From assembly GCF_945836005.1 (NCBI RefSeq), contig NZ_OX241534.1:1054001-1118000 (forward strand): a stretch of DNA of 64,000 bases. Direction: 5' to 3'. Positions 54,306 to 63,826 of this stretch are shown here, one piece after another (position 1 is the first letter of the stretch; every line of letters begins with the position of its first letter). This DNA comes from Candidatus Nitrosacidococcus sp. I8 (GTDB taxonomy: Bacteria > Pseudomonadota > Gammaproteobacteria > Nitrosococcales > Nitrosococcaceae). The position numbers and the translations under genes were made by a program. The notes beneath the pieces are model-generated. The model saw only the letters and a list, made by a program, of their open reading frames with translations, had not been told where the DNA came from and did not search any database.

Positions 54306-55424
54306 ATGAAACACCGTGCTTATAAATTCCGCTTTTACCCAACTGATGAACAAGCTAAATTGCTTGCTCAAACGTTCGGTTGCGTGCGGTTTGTCTATAA
54401 CACGATATTGCGTTGGCGCACTGATGAGTATTACCAAGGCAAAGCAAAAATAGGTTATATTCAAGCAAGTGCTAAACTCACTGAATTGAAAAAACAACCT
54501 GAATTTGCTTTTTTAAATGATGTGTCTTGCGTTCCCACTCAACAAGCCCTTAGACACCAACAAACAGCGTTTAAGAACTTCTTTGAGGGTCGCACCAAAT
54601 ATCCAACATTCAAAAAGAAAACTCATCGGCAATCGGCTGAATTTACCAAAAGTGCGTTCAAATACACGGACGGTAAAATATACATTGCCAAAAGCAAAGA
54701 ACCCCTTGATGTGCGTTGGTCTAGGCAACTGCCAAGTGAACCTAGCATTATTACTATTTCCAAAGACTGTGCAGGGCGGTATTTTGTATCGTGCCTGTGT
54801 GAATTTGAAAATCAAACCTTGCCAAAATCTGATACCAATATCGGTATCGACGTTGGTATTAAACACCTGTTTGTTACCGATAGTGGTATCAAAATCGATA
54901 ATCCTCGCCTGACAGCTCAATACGCCACCAAACTTGCCAAAGCCCAAAAAACCTTGAGCCGTAAAAAGCTCGGTTCGGCTAATCGTGCCAAAGCTAGATT
55001 GAAAGTGGCTCGTATTCACGCCAAAATCTCCGATTGTCGATTAGATAACTTACACAAGTTATCTCGCAAATTAGTAAACGAAAACCAAGTTATTTGTGTT
55101 GAATCGCTTCGTGTAAAAAACATGATTAAGCACCCCAAATTATCCAAAGCGATTGCTGATTGTAGTTGGGCTAACTTTTTGACCCAATTAAAATACAAGG
55201 CGGATTGGGCTGGACGAACAGTTGCCAAGATAGACCAGTTTTTCCCAAGTTCTAAACGCTGTTCTAATTGTGGTTTTACTTTACCTTTTTTAGCCCTTGA
55301 TACTCGCCATTGGGATTGCCCCGAATGCAAAACTACACATGATAGAGATATCAATGCTTCTAAAAACATACTAACCGCAGGACTTGCGGGGCTTGCCTTT
55401 GGAGAGAATGTAAGTCTTGTGTAG
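54306..55424 (+). CDS. tnpB: TnpB RNA-guided nuclease (OrfB)
   Basis: The 372-residue protein has the TnpB order: N-terminal helix-turn-helix MKHRAYKFRFYPTDEQAKLL, the RuvC-I Asp in NIGIDVGIKHLFVTDSG (about residue 182), RuvC-II Glu in VICVESLRVKNMIKH (about 266), zinc finger KRCSNCGFTLP...WDCPECKTTHD, and RuvC-III Asp in HDRDINASKNILTAG (about 346-348). All three acidic residues and four Cys are present, so it should be active as an omega-RNA-guided dsDNA nuclease. Length is normal. It lies divergent from the HicB-like gene. Confidence 0.92.
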   Translation: MKHRAYKFRFYPTDEQAKLLAQTFGCVRFVYNTILRWRTDEYYQGKAKIGYIQASAKLTELKKQPEFAFLNDVSCVPTQQALRHQQTAFKNFFEGRTKYPTFKKKTHRQSAEFTKSAFKYTDGKIYIAKSKEPLDVRWSRQLPSEPSIITISKDCAGRYFVSCLCEFENQTLPKSDTNIGIDVGIKHLFVTDSGIKIDNPRLTAQYATKLAKAQKTLSRKKLGSANRAKARLKVARIHAKISDCRLDNLHKLSRKLVNENQVICVESLRVKNMIKHPKLSKAIADCSWANFLTQLKYKADWAGRTVAKIDQFFPSSKRCSNCGFTLPFLALDTRHWDCPECKTTHDRDINASKNILTAGLAGLAFGENVSLV

Positions 55425-55512
55425 TTAGTCTGCATAAGCTAATCTCGTTGAATTAGGAAATACCCAGTAGCGATATTGGGAATCCCCTCACTTTAGGGAG
55501 GGGAGGATGTCA
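55425..55512 (+). ncRNA. Putative omega RNA (reRNA) scaffold at the right end of the TnpB element
   Basis: In this family the guide RNA comes from the 3' end of tnpB and the right end of the element, and the guide is the flanking DNA. Here the right-end hairpin ends at about 55503 with aggatgtcaa to 55512. If so, the guide would be the flank starting at about 55513 (tgtttatattcctcaataaa). The exact 5' start lies within tnpB and cannot be read from sequence alone. Confidence 0.45.
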
Positions 55513-55556
55513 ATGTTTATATTCCTCAATAAAATGGTTTATTGTTTTTAATTCAA

Positions 55557-55597
55557 TAAAAAAAAGAGGAATAAACCTTATAAGATCTATTCCTCTT
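55557..55597 (-). terminator. Rho-independent terminator
   Basis: The stem aagaggaata/tattcctctt (55564-55597) is followed on the minus strand by seven T. It lies 16 bp downstream of the secreted 302-residue protein gene. Confidence 0.85.
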
Positions 55598-55613
55598 CTT
55601 TGTGAAGGGTAGT

Positions 55614-56522
55614 TTAATTTTGTGGATTGCTATCGCTTATAGCATTTAAGCGTTCTAGCAATTCATTTGCCACTTCTGGGGTAATAAGATTTTGTGACGT
55701 TGCTAATTCTCCAGTTAAATTATCTAGATCGGCTGAGTTGGCTTCGTCTTTTACTGAAGCGGTTTTAACCGAAGCAGTATTCAATGCAGATGGATTTAAG
55801 CTAACTCGATTAGCTAAAAACATTGAACCATTACTTAGAGATAGATTTGCCATTTCCTCTGCTGTAAGAGGCCCCTTAGAATTACTAATTATACCTATCA
55901 TTTCATTCAACCCTCTTAGAGTAGCTACAAAAAATTGAGTATCTGAATCACCAAGCATGCCAAGATAAAGATTCTCTACCCCTGGATAAGGTCCTATTAT
56001 TACCATTGATGTCCTTAATGTTCCAATATAAGTTCCAGCGACTATAGGTTCACCACCTTCTAAAGTGTCTTTCTTGGTAAGATTTACTAGACCTCCCGTG
56101 CTAACTAGAAGATTTGCAGGTGTGTACGTTGTTGACCAAAATCCAATTAAGGAATATACCTTGTTTGGCCCATAATTATAGTTAAACCGATGAATCCTAA
56201 TTCCATTCACAGATAAATTACTTGAGCTATCCCAACGGTAAACATCGGTGTCCACAGGGGTAGAGGAATGATCTGGATTGGTTTTCACCATTTGGACTTG
56301 AGCCGTGTCATTATTGAAAATTCCATTGCCACTAGTCCAGGTGCCATCTAACTTGAATTTAGAGACAAAAAGCATATTATTTTGGGACTCAATATTAATG
56401 CCACTAAATTGATCGGTGGCCTGATCGGCCACATACCAACCATTTTCTGGTGCAAGTTGAGCTTGAGCATTTATAGATAATCCGAGTAAAAAAATACTAG
56501 TGAGTAAGTTTAGTTTTTTCAT
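55614..56522 (-). CDS. Exported protein of unknown function (302 aa)
   Basis: The product has a signal peptide (LTSIFLLGLSINAQA) and a mature region beginning APENGWYVADQATDQFSGIN. It is rich in beta-prone sequence (NNMLFVSKFKLDGTWTSGNG; VYRWDSSSNLSVNGIRIHRF) and ends with a helical Ala/Asn/Asp-rich segment with the heptad-like TASVKTASVKDEAN. No domain recognised; the GWYVADQ...SG...IESQNN pattern resembles small exported proteins of methanotrophs and Chromatiales. It has a terminator just downstream. Confidence 0.65.
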   Translation of the reverse strand: MKKLNLLTSIFLLGLSINAQAQLAPENGWYVADQATDQFSGINIESQNNMLFVSKFKLDGTWTSGNGIFNNDTAQVQMVKTNPDHSSTPVDTDVYRWDSSSNLSVNGIRIHRFNYNYGPNKVYSLIGFWSTTYTPANLLVSTGGLVNLTKKDTLEGGEPIVAGTYIGTLRTSMVIIGPYPGVENLYLGMLGDSDTQFFVATLRGLNEMIGIISNSKGPLTAEEMANLSLSNGSMFLANRVSLNPSALNTASVKTASVKDEANSADLDNLTGELATSQNLITPEVANELLERLNAISDSNPQN

Positions 56523-56656
56523 TGTTTTAATATTCCTAATAAAATGGTTTGTTTTTTATATTAAGCGGTTGTTTTAGTGCGGTATAGATACCAAACTAGT
56601 AATTGCTCATATCGTATATCTCATCTTCAACCACCATTTTGTAAAGATAGAGATTT

Positions 56657-56773
56657 TTACCTTTTACTTGCAATAATGGTATAGCCGACAAGGTCACTTA
56701 ACTCACCATTGGATATAGCATTTGCTGGTAAAGCGAAAAGTAATAGGAATGCACTAGAGATTATTCTCTTCAT
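56657..56773 (-). pseudogene. Remnant of a small exported protein (38 codons)
   Basis: The ATG at 56771-56773 opens a signal peptide (MKRIISSAFLLLFALPANA) and the start of a mature protein ISNGELSDLVGYTIIASKR, then TAA at 56657-56659. The following codons KSLSLQNGG stop again at TGA. A signal peptide followed by LVGYTII is typical of larger exported proteins, so this is probably a truncated gene and not a real peptide. Confidence 0.5.
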
Positions 56774-56811
56774 TTTTTTGATATTCCTTGTCTTTCAGAA
56801 GAGAAAACAGC

Positions 56812-57372
56812 TTAAAAGCTACATTCTTTACCTAGAGTTTGGCGGACTAATTCAATGCCGGTGAGATCAAAGGTATCGGTGATGCCATTGCCTTGGACAA
56901 AGAGGTACTTACCTTTTTTCTGTTCAATTTGTTTGAACATATCTTCGGGCCAATAGTGGCTACGACCGCCCATTAATTCTCCTCGGTAGGCTTCCATATT
57001 GGTTTCCAGATTGAGAACCATTTTTTCAATGTTGCCACTGTCAATGCGGTAGTTAAAATCATGTTCCGTAACTAGTCTTTGTCTTATTTTAGAATCACCG
57101 GTGGTAGTATTTAATAATGCCCAGTAGTAATTGTTATGTTTCTCTCTAGTTTCCGTTTCGGTCTGTATCCAAGGTTGTTTTAAGCGGGTGTTCAGAACAA
57201 GATCATTATTTCTACAGCTGAAGAAAAATTGATATTGCTCATTGGCACTGACACCCCACACGGTGGCACCCATAATCCCTGCGGTGGGATGAGTGATAGG
57301 ATCTAGCACTTCCCAGCCATAGCTAGCACTACTGGCAAGAAGGTAGACGATACTGACTATTATTTTTTTCAT
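56812..57372 (-). CDS. Exported protein of unknown function (186 aa), phase-variable promoter candidate
   Basis: The product has a signal peptide (IVSIVYLLASSASYG) and a mature domain with WEVLDPITHPTAGIMGATVW, NNDLVLNTRLKQPWI, a central NYYWALLNTTTGDSKIRQRL and a single C-terminal Cys pair context (GKECSF with CRNNDLV). The layout, a small beta-rich protein with two Cys, resembles periplasmic VasI-like proteins but I do not claim homology. GAGGAAC lies before the ATG. A run of ten G separates its candidate -35 and -10 boxes. Confidence 0.65.
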   Translation of the reverse strand: MKKIIVSIVYLLASSASYGWEVLDPITHPTAGIMGATVWGVSANEQYQFFFSCRNNDLVLNTRLKQPWIQTETETREKHNNYYWALLNTTTGDSKIRQRLVTEHDFNYRIDSGNIEKMVLNLETNMEAYRGELMGGRSHYWPEDMFKQIEQKKGKYLFVQGNGITDTFDLTGIELVRQTLGKECSF

Positions 57373-57461
57373 TTTGCAGTTCCTCAGTATTGAGTAAATA
57401 TGGTTTATTACTTATGGTTATTGAAGCATTAGCTTTTTAATAAAAGCTAAAAAAAACTAGC

Positions 57462-57492
57462 ATTTTACCCCCCCCCCGATGATAAATAACAA
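57462..57492 (-). promoter_or_regulatory. Candidate promoter with a poly-G spacer
   Basis: Minus strand: TTGTTA (57492-57487), 19-bp spacer that includes ten G (57477-57468), TAAAAT (57467-57462). Initiation would lie about 83 nt before the ATG at 57372. A spacer of 19 is too long; loss of two G would give 17. The rest of 57373-57717 holds a small hairpin (agctttttaataaaagct, 57431-57448) and no gene. Confidence 0.5.
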
Positions 57493-57717
57493 GCTGAATT
57501 TATTATAAAAATAAATATTCTTATAATCATTAGGGTAGAAAAAGATGAAACCTAAAAAGAGATTATTAATAAAGGATTTTATTAGAAGAAAGAGAAAAAT
57601 TGTTTTTAAGTGTTAGGAGGAATCAGTGGGTTATTTGGATAATAACTAAGAGAGATATTGGCTAGTATCCATTAGCAGAAAGCATTAAAATTTCAATTTT
57701 TTAAGTAGATTTTACCT

Positions 57718-58401
57718 ATGCCTGATCCCCAATATTCTAATTCTGCCATTCGTAGCTTTGTTCGTAGGGAAGGACGAATTACGGTTGCTCAAAAAAAAGC
57801 CTTAGAAGAATTATGGTCTAAGTATGGATTAACATTACAAAGTGATAGCTTAGAGTTAGCCAGTATTTTTCCTATCCAAACACCCATCGTGCTAGAAATT
57901 GGCTTTGGTAATGGGGATTCTTTAGCGAGGCAAGCCTTAGAGAATCCTGCAATCAATTTTCTTGGGGTAGAAGTCTATCGCCCGGGCATTGGTCATTTAC
58001 TCACCCAAATAGAATCTTTAGCTTTAACTAATTTGCAACTGATCAATGAAGATGGGGTTAAAGTGTTGACCAGCCTTGCTGATCAATCTTTAGCAGGGGT
58101 GCAGATTTTTTTTTCTGATCCTTGGCCCAAAAAACGCCATCACAAACGGCGATTAATTCAGCCTGCTTTTGTAGATTTACTCTGGCATAAAACAATACCT
58201 CAAGGTTGGGTGCATTTAGCTACAGATTGGGAAAATTATGCTATACACATGAATATGGTATTTGAACAATACGCAGGATTTTCTCCTTGCTTGCATGAAG
58301 AAATACCTAAACAAGCTCCTCAGCGACCGCTGACTAAGTTTGAGAATCGGGGGCAAAACTTAGGTCATGGTATCTGGGATTTGTGGTTTAGGCGAATTTA
58401 G
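57718..58401 (+). CDS. trmB: tRNA (guanine-N7-)-methyltransferase
   Basis: TrmB methylates G46 of the variable loop of tRNA. The 227-residue protein has the N-terminal IRSFVRREGRITVAQKKALE, SAM-binding VLEIGFGNGDSLARQALENP (about 58-77), the catalytic-loop FSDPWPKKRHHKRRLIQPAF and C-terminal RPLTKFENRGQNLGHGIWDL. Length is normal for gammaproteobacteria. It is monocistronic. Confidence 0.96.
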   Translation: MPDPQYSNSAIRSFVRREGRITVAQKKALEELWSKYGLTLQSDSLELASIFPIQTPIVLEIGFGNGDSLARQALENPAINFLGVEVYRPGIGHLLTQIESLALTNLQLINEDGVKVLTSLADQSLAGVQIFFSDPWPKKRHHKRRLIQPAFVDLLWHKTIPQGWVHLATDWENYAIHMNMVFEQYAGFSPCLHEEIPKQAPQRPLTKFENRGQNLGHGIWDLWFRRI

Positions 58402-58578
58402 TACCTTGATTAATAAAAAATTAATATTTTAATTTTATAATCAAAATATTACTATATTTATTTTAAATAAAATCAAATGATTAGTAGTATTAATTTGTAT
58501 CCATTCATAAAACTACTTTTTTATAATATAAAATTAACAAGTAACTAAAAATTCTTACCGAATACGAGGTATAAAAAA

Positions 58579-58893
58579 ATGAAAAAAATTAAGGGTATTC
58601 ACTTTATAGAAAAAGCCGATGAGTATCGGTGTATTGATAGGGATAATGATATATGGGAAAGCGGTGAATGGGAGATCTCACAAAATCAGATAGAACACCT
58701 TATAGGTGGCTATATTCTTTTACACAGAAACGAGGATGATCCTTCCTATCTTGGGGGGCGTATTAGTGATATTCGAAGTGGTACAAAAAAAGGGCGGGTA
58801 GTTTTCCAGTTTGCCTTTGATTATCGATGTATTGGTAGAAATACAGATAGTTCTGGGTGGATGAATGAAAAAAAATATGATTATTATGAGTGA
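58579..58893 (+). CDS. Hypothetical protein (104 aa), tryptophan/aspartate rich
   Basis: The product has no signal peptide. It starts KKIKGIHFIEKADEYRCIDR, continues WESGEWEISQNQIEHLIGGY with LHRNEDDPSYLGGRISDI, and ends FAFDYRCIGRNTDSSGWMNE. The G-G-R-I-S-D-I block with the final W resembles small proteins found beside restriction or mobile genes, but I cannot name a family. It has its own terminator and an AT-rich leader with a putative SD (CGAGGT). Confidence 0.55.
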   Translation: MKKIKGIHFIEKADEYRCIDRDNDIWESGEWEISQNQIEHLIGGYILLHRNEDDPSYLGGRISDIRSGTKKGRVVFQFAFDYRCIGRNTDSSGWMNEKKYDYYE

Positions 58894-58927
58894 TAGGTAA
58901 TTTTTTGAAATTATCCTAGCTAGATAG

Positions 58928-58964
58928 AATAAACCCCAAATAAGCTATTTATTTGGGGTTTATT
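58928..58964. terminator. Bidirectional terminator between convergent genes
   Basis: A perfect 15-bp stem, aataaaccccaaata (58928-58942) and tatttggggtttatt (58950-58964), lies between the 104-aa gene and folC. T-rich sequence follows on the plus strand. Confidence 0.8.
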
Positions 58965-58990
58965 ATTGTCTTTTGTTTACTAAATATAAA

Positions 58991-60298
58991 TTAAAAATCT
59001 TGCATTTTGTCTGTATCATTACCATCGGTAGCAAATCCTGCTTCTCGCATCGCCTCTTCCACCGTATGAAAAGATCCAAACACAAGTATCCGATCTCCGG
59101 GTCTTGCATGTCCTAGAGCTTGTAAGTAAGCCATTGGTATACTTGAGCATAAACTGATTTTTTGAGGATCAATAATAGAATTAATGCGCCAGAAAAGTGC
59201 ATCTTCTGTTAATCCTCGATCCCCCATTAATCCCCCTAAAAACCAAGTATGAATATGATTTTTAAGAATTGCTACTGTACCTTCAATATCCTTATCTGCC
59301 AGCATACTAAATACCCCGTAGGTTCTGCCTTGTATGGGGTATTGATCTAGAGATTGAGCGAGTAATTGTGCTCCTTGAGGATTATGGGATACATCAAAGA
59401 TTTGCTCTACTGTTCCTATGACTCGTTGAAATCTTCCCTGAAGAGTGATCGATTCTAACCCTTTGGGTATAGATTCTTTTGAAGTAGGAAATCGATCCTT
59501 GATTAGCTCAAGTGCCATTAATACCCCAGCGGCATTTTGATATTGATATATGCCTTTTAGGTTAGGATGTGGCAAATGGTCATGCTGGGTATGTTTGCTC
59601 TCCCAAGACCAATCCTGTTTAGTAAAATGATAGTGGTAATTTTCCCCTGCTTGATAAAAAGAAGTGTTGAGTTCTTTTGCGCGCTTAATAAGCGATTGAG
59701 GGGGATCAAAATCTCCGCAAATCGCAAATTGGTTAGGGCGAAAAATCCCTGCTTTTTCTAAACCAATAGCTTCTCGGGTGTTACCTAGAATGTGGGTATG
59801 ATCCAAATCTACCGTAGTAACTATGGCAATATCTGGATCTAGGGCATTGACCGCATCTAATCGTCCACCCAATCCTACTTCCAATAAGGCAATCTCTATT
59901 TTTTCTCTATGGAAAATATCTATTGCCGCTACAGTGCCAAATTCAAAATAACTAAGTGAAGTATTTTGGCGAGCTTTATCAATCCGATCAAATGAATCAC
60001 AAATAACTTCGTCAGTGACAGGGTTCCCCTGAAGTTTAATCCGTTCGTTGTAGCGAAATAGATGAGGTGAGGTATAACTCCCTACTTTATAACCGGCGAT
60101 AATTAAAATACTTTCAAGCATGGCGACGGTAGATCCTTTACCGTTAGTGCCTCCCACCGTAATGATAAGAAAGGGTGGCTGAGTTAATTCCATTTGCCGT
60201 AGCACAGTTCCTGATCGAACTAACCCCGGATCAATTCTAGGCCAGTGGGCATTTTCTTGCCAATCGAGCCAATCTTGAAGCTGGGAGAATCTAGCCAT
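58991..60298 (-). CDS. folC: Folylpolyglutamate / dihydrofolate synthase
   Basis: Bifunctional enzyme adding glutamates to folates and making dihydrofolate from dihydropteroate. The 435-residue protein has the P-loop ITVGGTNGKGSTVAMLESIL (about 45-64), the YTSPHLFRYNERI block, the EVGLGGRLDAVNAL omega loop, IVTTVDLDHTHILGNTREAI and the C-terminal domain with FDVSHNPQGAQLLA. Last gene of the trpF-trpB-trpA-accD-folC unit; it starts 14 bp after accD. Confidence 0.96.
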   Translation of the reverse strand: MARFSQLQDWLDWQENAHWPRIDPGLVRSGTVLRQMELTQPPFLIITVGGTNGKGSTVAMLESILIIAGYKVGSYTSPHLFRYNERIKLQGNPVTDEVICDSFDRIDKARQNTSLSYFEFGTVAAIDIFHREKIEIALLEVGLGGRLDAVNALDPDIAIVTTVDLDHTHILGNTREAIGLEKAGIFRPNQFAICGDFDPPQSLIKRAKELNTSFYQAGENYHYHFTKQDWSWESKHTQHDHLPHPNLKGIYQYQNAAGVLMALELIKDRFPTSKESIPKGLESITLQGRFQRVIGTVEQIFDVSHNPQGAQLLAQSLDQYPIQGRTYGVFSMLADKDIEGTVAILKNHIHTWFLGGLMGDRGLTEDALFWRINSIIDPQKISLCSSIPMAYLQALGHARPGDRILVFGSFHTVEEAMREAGFATDGNDTDKMQDF

Positions 60299-60312
60299 AA
60301 AAATTTAGATAA

Positions 60313-61179
60313 CTAAGTAGGTATTGCAGGCTGATGGGTTAGTATCGCAAGTAAACTGGCAATCCGCTTAGGTAATTCACGGCGATCTACAATCATATCA
60401 ATAGCACCATGCTCCAATAAAAACTCACTGCGTTGAAACCCTTTAGGTAATTTCTCTCGTACAGTTTGTTCAATGACTCTAGGCCCTGCAAAGCCAATTA
60501 AGGCACCGGGTTCAGCGATATTAATATTGCCTAACATGGCAAGACTAGCACTGACCCCTCCCATCGTAGGATCGGTCAATACAGAAATAAAAGGTAATCC
60601 AGCTTGATTGAGCTGCGCAAGTGCGGCACTGGTCTTACTCATTTGTAATAGGGAAAATAACCCCTCTTGCATTCTTGCACCACCGCTGGCAGAAAAGCAT
60701 ACCATAGGAATTTTATAGGAAATAGCGACCTCTGCCCCACGGACAAATCGTTCCCCTACTACCGATCCCATAGAGCCACCCATAAAATTAAATTCAAAGG
60801 CAGCAACGACTACAGATAGTCCTTGCACATGACCTTTGACTACAATAAGTGCATCATGTTCTCCTGCTGTCTTTTGAGCTTGGGTAATCCGATCTTTGTA
60901 TTTTTTAGTATCTTTAAATTTTAGGGTATCTACAGGCTGTAAATCAGTACCGACTTCCTCTTGCTCCCCTTGGTCAAGAAATAATGAAAGCCGCCGCCTA
61001 GCACCAATACGTTTGTGATCGTCACAATGAGGGCATACATCTAAATTACGCTCTAGCTCCATGTGATATAACACCGAATCGCAGGCACTACATTTGCGCC
61101 ATAATCCTTCAGGTACTGACTTACGTTTAGGACCTCGAGTCGTTACTTTGGAGGGGATAAGTTTTCTAAACCAATTCAT
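60313..61179 (-). CDS. accD: Acetyl-CoA carboxylase carboxyltransferase subunit beta
   Basis: AccD forms with AccA the carboxyltransferase that makes malonyl-CoA. The 288-residue protein has the four-Cys zinc ribbon (C30, C33, C49, C52; CSAC and CPHC), then [16 protein letters not shown], the crotonase-fold core with GVVAAFEF-like [40 protein letters not shown] and [20 protein letters not shown]. Starts inside the trpA stop (4-bp overlap). Confidence 0.97.
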   Translation of the reverse strand: MNWFRKLIPSKVTTRGPKRKSVPEGLWRKCSACDSVLYHMELERNLDVCPHCDDHKRIGARRRLSLFLDQGEQEEVGTDLQPVDTLKFKDTKKYKDRITQAQKTAGEHDALIVVKGHVQGLSVVVAAFEFNFMGGSMGSVVGERFVRGAEVAISYKIPMVCFSASGGARMQEGLFSLLQMSKTSAALAQLNQAGLPFISVLTDPTMGGVSASLAMLGNINIAEPGALIGFAGPRVIEQTVREKLPKGFQRSEFLLEHGAIDMIVDRRELPKRIASLLAILTHQPAIPT

Positions 61180-61988
61180 AAGGTTACTTTATCTATTTCT
61201 ACTCTCATAGCATGGAGAACAGCACTTACTTCTTCTAAAATTTTCTCAGAATCGTTTTGATATTGTTCAATATATTTAATCAATGCAGTCCCTACCACTG
61301 CTGCATCGGCTACTGTAGCGATTTGTGCTGCTGAATGGGGATCATGAATTCCAAATCCTACCCCCACAGGAATAGAGGTATAGTGACGAATAGAGGCTAC
61401 CCGCTCTCCTACTTCCTTTATATCTAAAGCGTTAGATCCAGTCACCCCTTTTAGGGAAACATAATAAATAAAACCTTTTGCTAACTTGCACACTTGCTCA
61501 ATCCGTTTTGGCGTGCTGGTGGGCGCAAGTAAAAAAATAGGTTCTAATTGATGATCCGTATAAGCTTCAAGTAGTAGTTTTGCCTCTTCTGGAGGTACAT
61601 CTACCGTAAGTACTCCATCTACTCCATGAGCAGCGGCTTCTTTAGCAAAGCATTGATAACCCATGCTTTCAATCGGATTTAAATAACCCATGAGTACCAC
61701 TGGGGTATCTAAATCTTGTTGGCGGAATTCTTTTACCATAGCAAGGACTCTAGGCAAAGTAGTCCCTGCTTTCAAAGCCCGTTCGCAAGCCTTTTGAATT
61801 ACTTGACCATCTGCCATAGGATCAGAAAAAGGTACCCCAAGCTCTAAAATATCTGCTCCGGCTGCTACTAACCGATGCATTAGTGCAACGGTAATTTCTG
61901 GGCTAGGATCACCAGCAGTAATATAAGGGATTAGGGCTTTTTTCCCTTGCTGCTTCAAAGTATCAAAACGACACTCAATCCGACTCAT
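61176..61988 (-). CDS. trpA: Tryptophan synthase alpha subunit
   Basis: Cleaves indole-3-glycerol phosphate to indole. The 270-residue protein has [40 protein letters not shown] (catalytic Glu and Asp), [20 protein letters not shown] (second catalytic Asp), [11 protein letters not shown] and [16 protein letters not shown]. It overlaps the trpB stop by 4 bp and forms the channelled alpha2beta2 complex with TrpB. Confidence 0.97.
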   Translation of the reverse strand: MSRIECRFDTLKQQGKKALIPYITAGDPSPEITVALMHRLVAAGADILELGVPFSDPMADGQVIQKACERALKAGTTLPRVLAMVKEFRQQDLDTPVVLMGYLNPIESMGYQCFAKEAAAHGVDGVLTVDVPPEEAKLLLEAYTDHQLEPIFLLAPTSTPKRIEQVCKLAKGFIYYVSLKGVTGSNALDIKEVGERVASIRHYTSIPVGVGFGIHDPHSAAQIATVADAAVVGTALIKYIEQYQNDSEKILEEVSAVLHAMRVEIDKVTL

Positions 61989-63196
61989 AAGGACACTCCT
62001 TGAGCCTTAGCGATTGTGGCCATATCCTTATCTCCCCGACCAGATAAATTAACAATGATACTTTGATCGAAAGACATAGTGGGTGCCAATTTCATGGCAT
62101 AAGCCAGAGCATGGCTACTCTCTAAAGCAGGAATAATCCCTTCGTTTTTTACTAGAGCATAAAGCCCAGCAAGAGCTTCTTTATCCGTAATGGCTACATA
62201 ATTGGCTCGCCCTGTATCTTTAAGCCAAGCATGCTCTGGTCCAACTCCCGGATAATCTAACCCTGCTGAAATAGAATGAGTATCAATGATTTGCCCATGG
62301 CTATCTTCAATTAAATAAGTGCGATTACCATGAAGTACCCCCGGTCTACCGGCACATAGGGAAGCCGCATGACGGCCTGTTTCAATTCCATCGCCTGCAG
62401 CTTCTACCCCATAGAGAGCCACTTCTTTGTCTTGAATAAAGGGATAAAATAAGCCCATGGCATTAGAACCACCACCAATACAAGCGACCAGTGCATCGGG
62501 GAGTTTGCCCGTTTGTTCTAAAATCTGAGATCGGGCTTCTTGCCCGATAATGGCTTGAAAATCCCGTACCATGGTGGGATAAGGATGAGGACCTGCCACC
62601 GTACCAATAACATAAAAAGTATTATCCACTCGAGTGACCCAATCCCGCATGGCTTCGTTCAAAGCATCTTTTAGGGTGCGAGATCCGGAAGTGACCGAAA
62701 CCACTTCTGCCCCCAGTAACTTCATTCGATACACATTAGGGGCTTGTCGCTCTATATCTTCAGCCCCCATATACACAGTACATTCCATGCCTAAACGAGC
62801 AGCTACTGTAGCCGTGGCTACCCCATGTTGCCCTGCCCCCGTTTCTGCAATGAGGCGGGTTTTTCCCATCCGTTGTGCCAGTAAGGCTTGCCCTACCGTA
62901 TTATTAATTTTGTGCGCCCCGGTATGATTAAGATCTTCTCGCTTTAAGAAAATTTTAGCCCCACCCAGAGATTGACTCCATCGCTTAGCAAAGTATAAAG
63001 GAGTAGCCCTACCCACATATTGGATAAGATCGTGTTTTAACTCTGCTTGAAATTCTGGATCGTTACGGTAATGTTCATAGGCTTGACGAAGGGCTTCTAC
63101 TGGCTCCATTAAAGTTTCAGCAATGAAGCAGCCCCCGTAAGGACCAAAATGTCCCTGATCATCAGGCATCATTTGATAATTATCTTGAATCGGCAT
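61985..63196 (-). CDS. trpB: Tryptophan synthase beta subunit
   Basis: PLP enzyme that joins indole and serine. The 403-residue protein starts [20 protein letters not shown], has the Schiff-base Lys in [18 protein letters not shown] (about residue 92), the [16 protein letters not shown] loop, and the PLP-phosphate loop [15 protein letters not shown]. It overlaps the trpF end by 17 bp. No trpDC or leader peptide is in the window, as usual for the separated trpFBA cluster. Confidence 0.97.
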   Translation of the reverse strand: MPIQDNYQMMPDDQGHFGPYGGCFIAETLMEPVEALRQAYEHYRNDPEFQAELKHDLIQYVGRATPLYFAKRWSQSLGGAKIFLKREDLNHTGAHKINNTVGQALLAQRMGKTRLIAETGAGQHGVATATVAARLGMECTVYMGAEDIERQAPNVYRMKLLGAEVVSVTSGSRTLKDALNEAMRDWVTRVDNTFYVIGTVAGPHPYPTMVRDFQAIIGQEARSQILEQTGKLPDALVACIGGGSNAMGLFYPFIQDKEVALYGVEAAGDGIETGRHAASLCAGRPGVLHGNRTYLIEDSHGQIIDTHSISAGLDYPGVGPEHAWLKDTGRANYVAITDKEALAGLYALVKNEGIIPALESSHALAYAMKLAPTMSFDQSIIVNLSGRGDKDMATIAKAQGVSL

Positions 63197-63806
63197 TGGC
63201 TACTCCCTTCATAAATGCTGCCATTTTTACTGTATCCTTGATTCCTTTACTCCGTTCAATTCCACCACTCACATCTACCCCATAAGGCTTCACTTGTCTA
63301 ATTCCTTGGGCTACATTCTCTGGAGTTAGTCCGCCAGCAAGGATAATTTCTTTAGTCAAATCTAATGGTATTTTATCCCAATTAAAAGTCTGTCCTGTCC
63401 CACCCGGTGTACCTTGCTGATAAGTATCGAGTAAAAGAGCAGCTGCTTCTTGATAAGTTTCTGCCATCTGAGGTAAGGAGATTCCTTCTTTCATGGAAAT
63501 GGCTTTAATATAGGGTTTATTATAACAGTTACATTGGGCTGGAGATTCATCTCCATGAAATTGGATGGTATCAATGGGTACCGCATGTAACACATCTTTG
63601 ATTTCCTGTTCCTGGGCGTTGACAAATAACCCTACGATGCTAATAAATGGAGGAAGGGTTTGGGTAATTTCTATGGCTTGGGAAATAGTCACAAATCGAG
63701 GACTTTTAGGATAAAACACTAACCCAATGGCGTCTGCCCCATGATGAATAGCAGCAAGGGCATCTTCACGGTGTGTGATACCACAAAATTTTACCCGGGT
63801 TCTCAT
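63180..63806 (-). CDS. trpF: Phosphoribosylanthranilate isomerase
   Basis: Amadori rearrangement step of tryptophan synthesis. The 208-residue TIM barrel begins [20 protein letters not shown] (catalytic Cys), then [49 protein letters not shown] (catalytic Asp) and [14 protein letters not shown] with [15 protein letters not shown]. First trp gene of the unit, 22 bp behind truA. Confidence 0.96.
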   Translation of the reverse strand: MRTRVKFCGITHREDALAAIHHGADAIGLVFYPKSPRFVTISQAIEITQTLPPFISIVGLFVNAQEQEIKDVLHAVPIDTIQFHGDESPAQCNCYNKPYIKAISMKEGISLPQMAETYQEAAALLLDTYQQGTPGGTGQTFNWDKIPLDLTKEIILAGGLTPENVAQGIRQVKPYGVDVSGGIERSKGIKDTVKMAAFMKGVANADSR

Positions 63807-63826
63807 CGCTTAAAAATAATTATGCA

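Larger units (their letters stand above)
54205..55520 (+). mobile_element. IS200/IS605-type element with TnpB only (IS1341-like)
   Basis: The left end contains an imperfect hairpin bounded by TGGCGT (54218-54223) and ACGCCA (54254-54259). The right end has the typical subterminal hairpin cccctcactttagggagggg (55484-55503) followed by aggatgtcaa. No tnpA (Y1 transposase) is present, so it cannot move alone. There are no inverted terminal repeats or target duplication, as expected for this family. Confidence 0.75.

Noticed and set aside
54513-55019. Long open frames antisense to tnpB
   Set aside because: The sense strand encodes complete TnpB motifs, so these are shadows.
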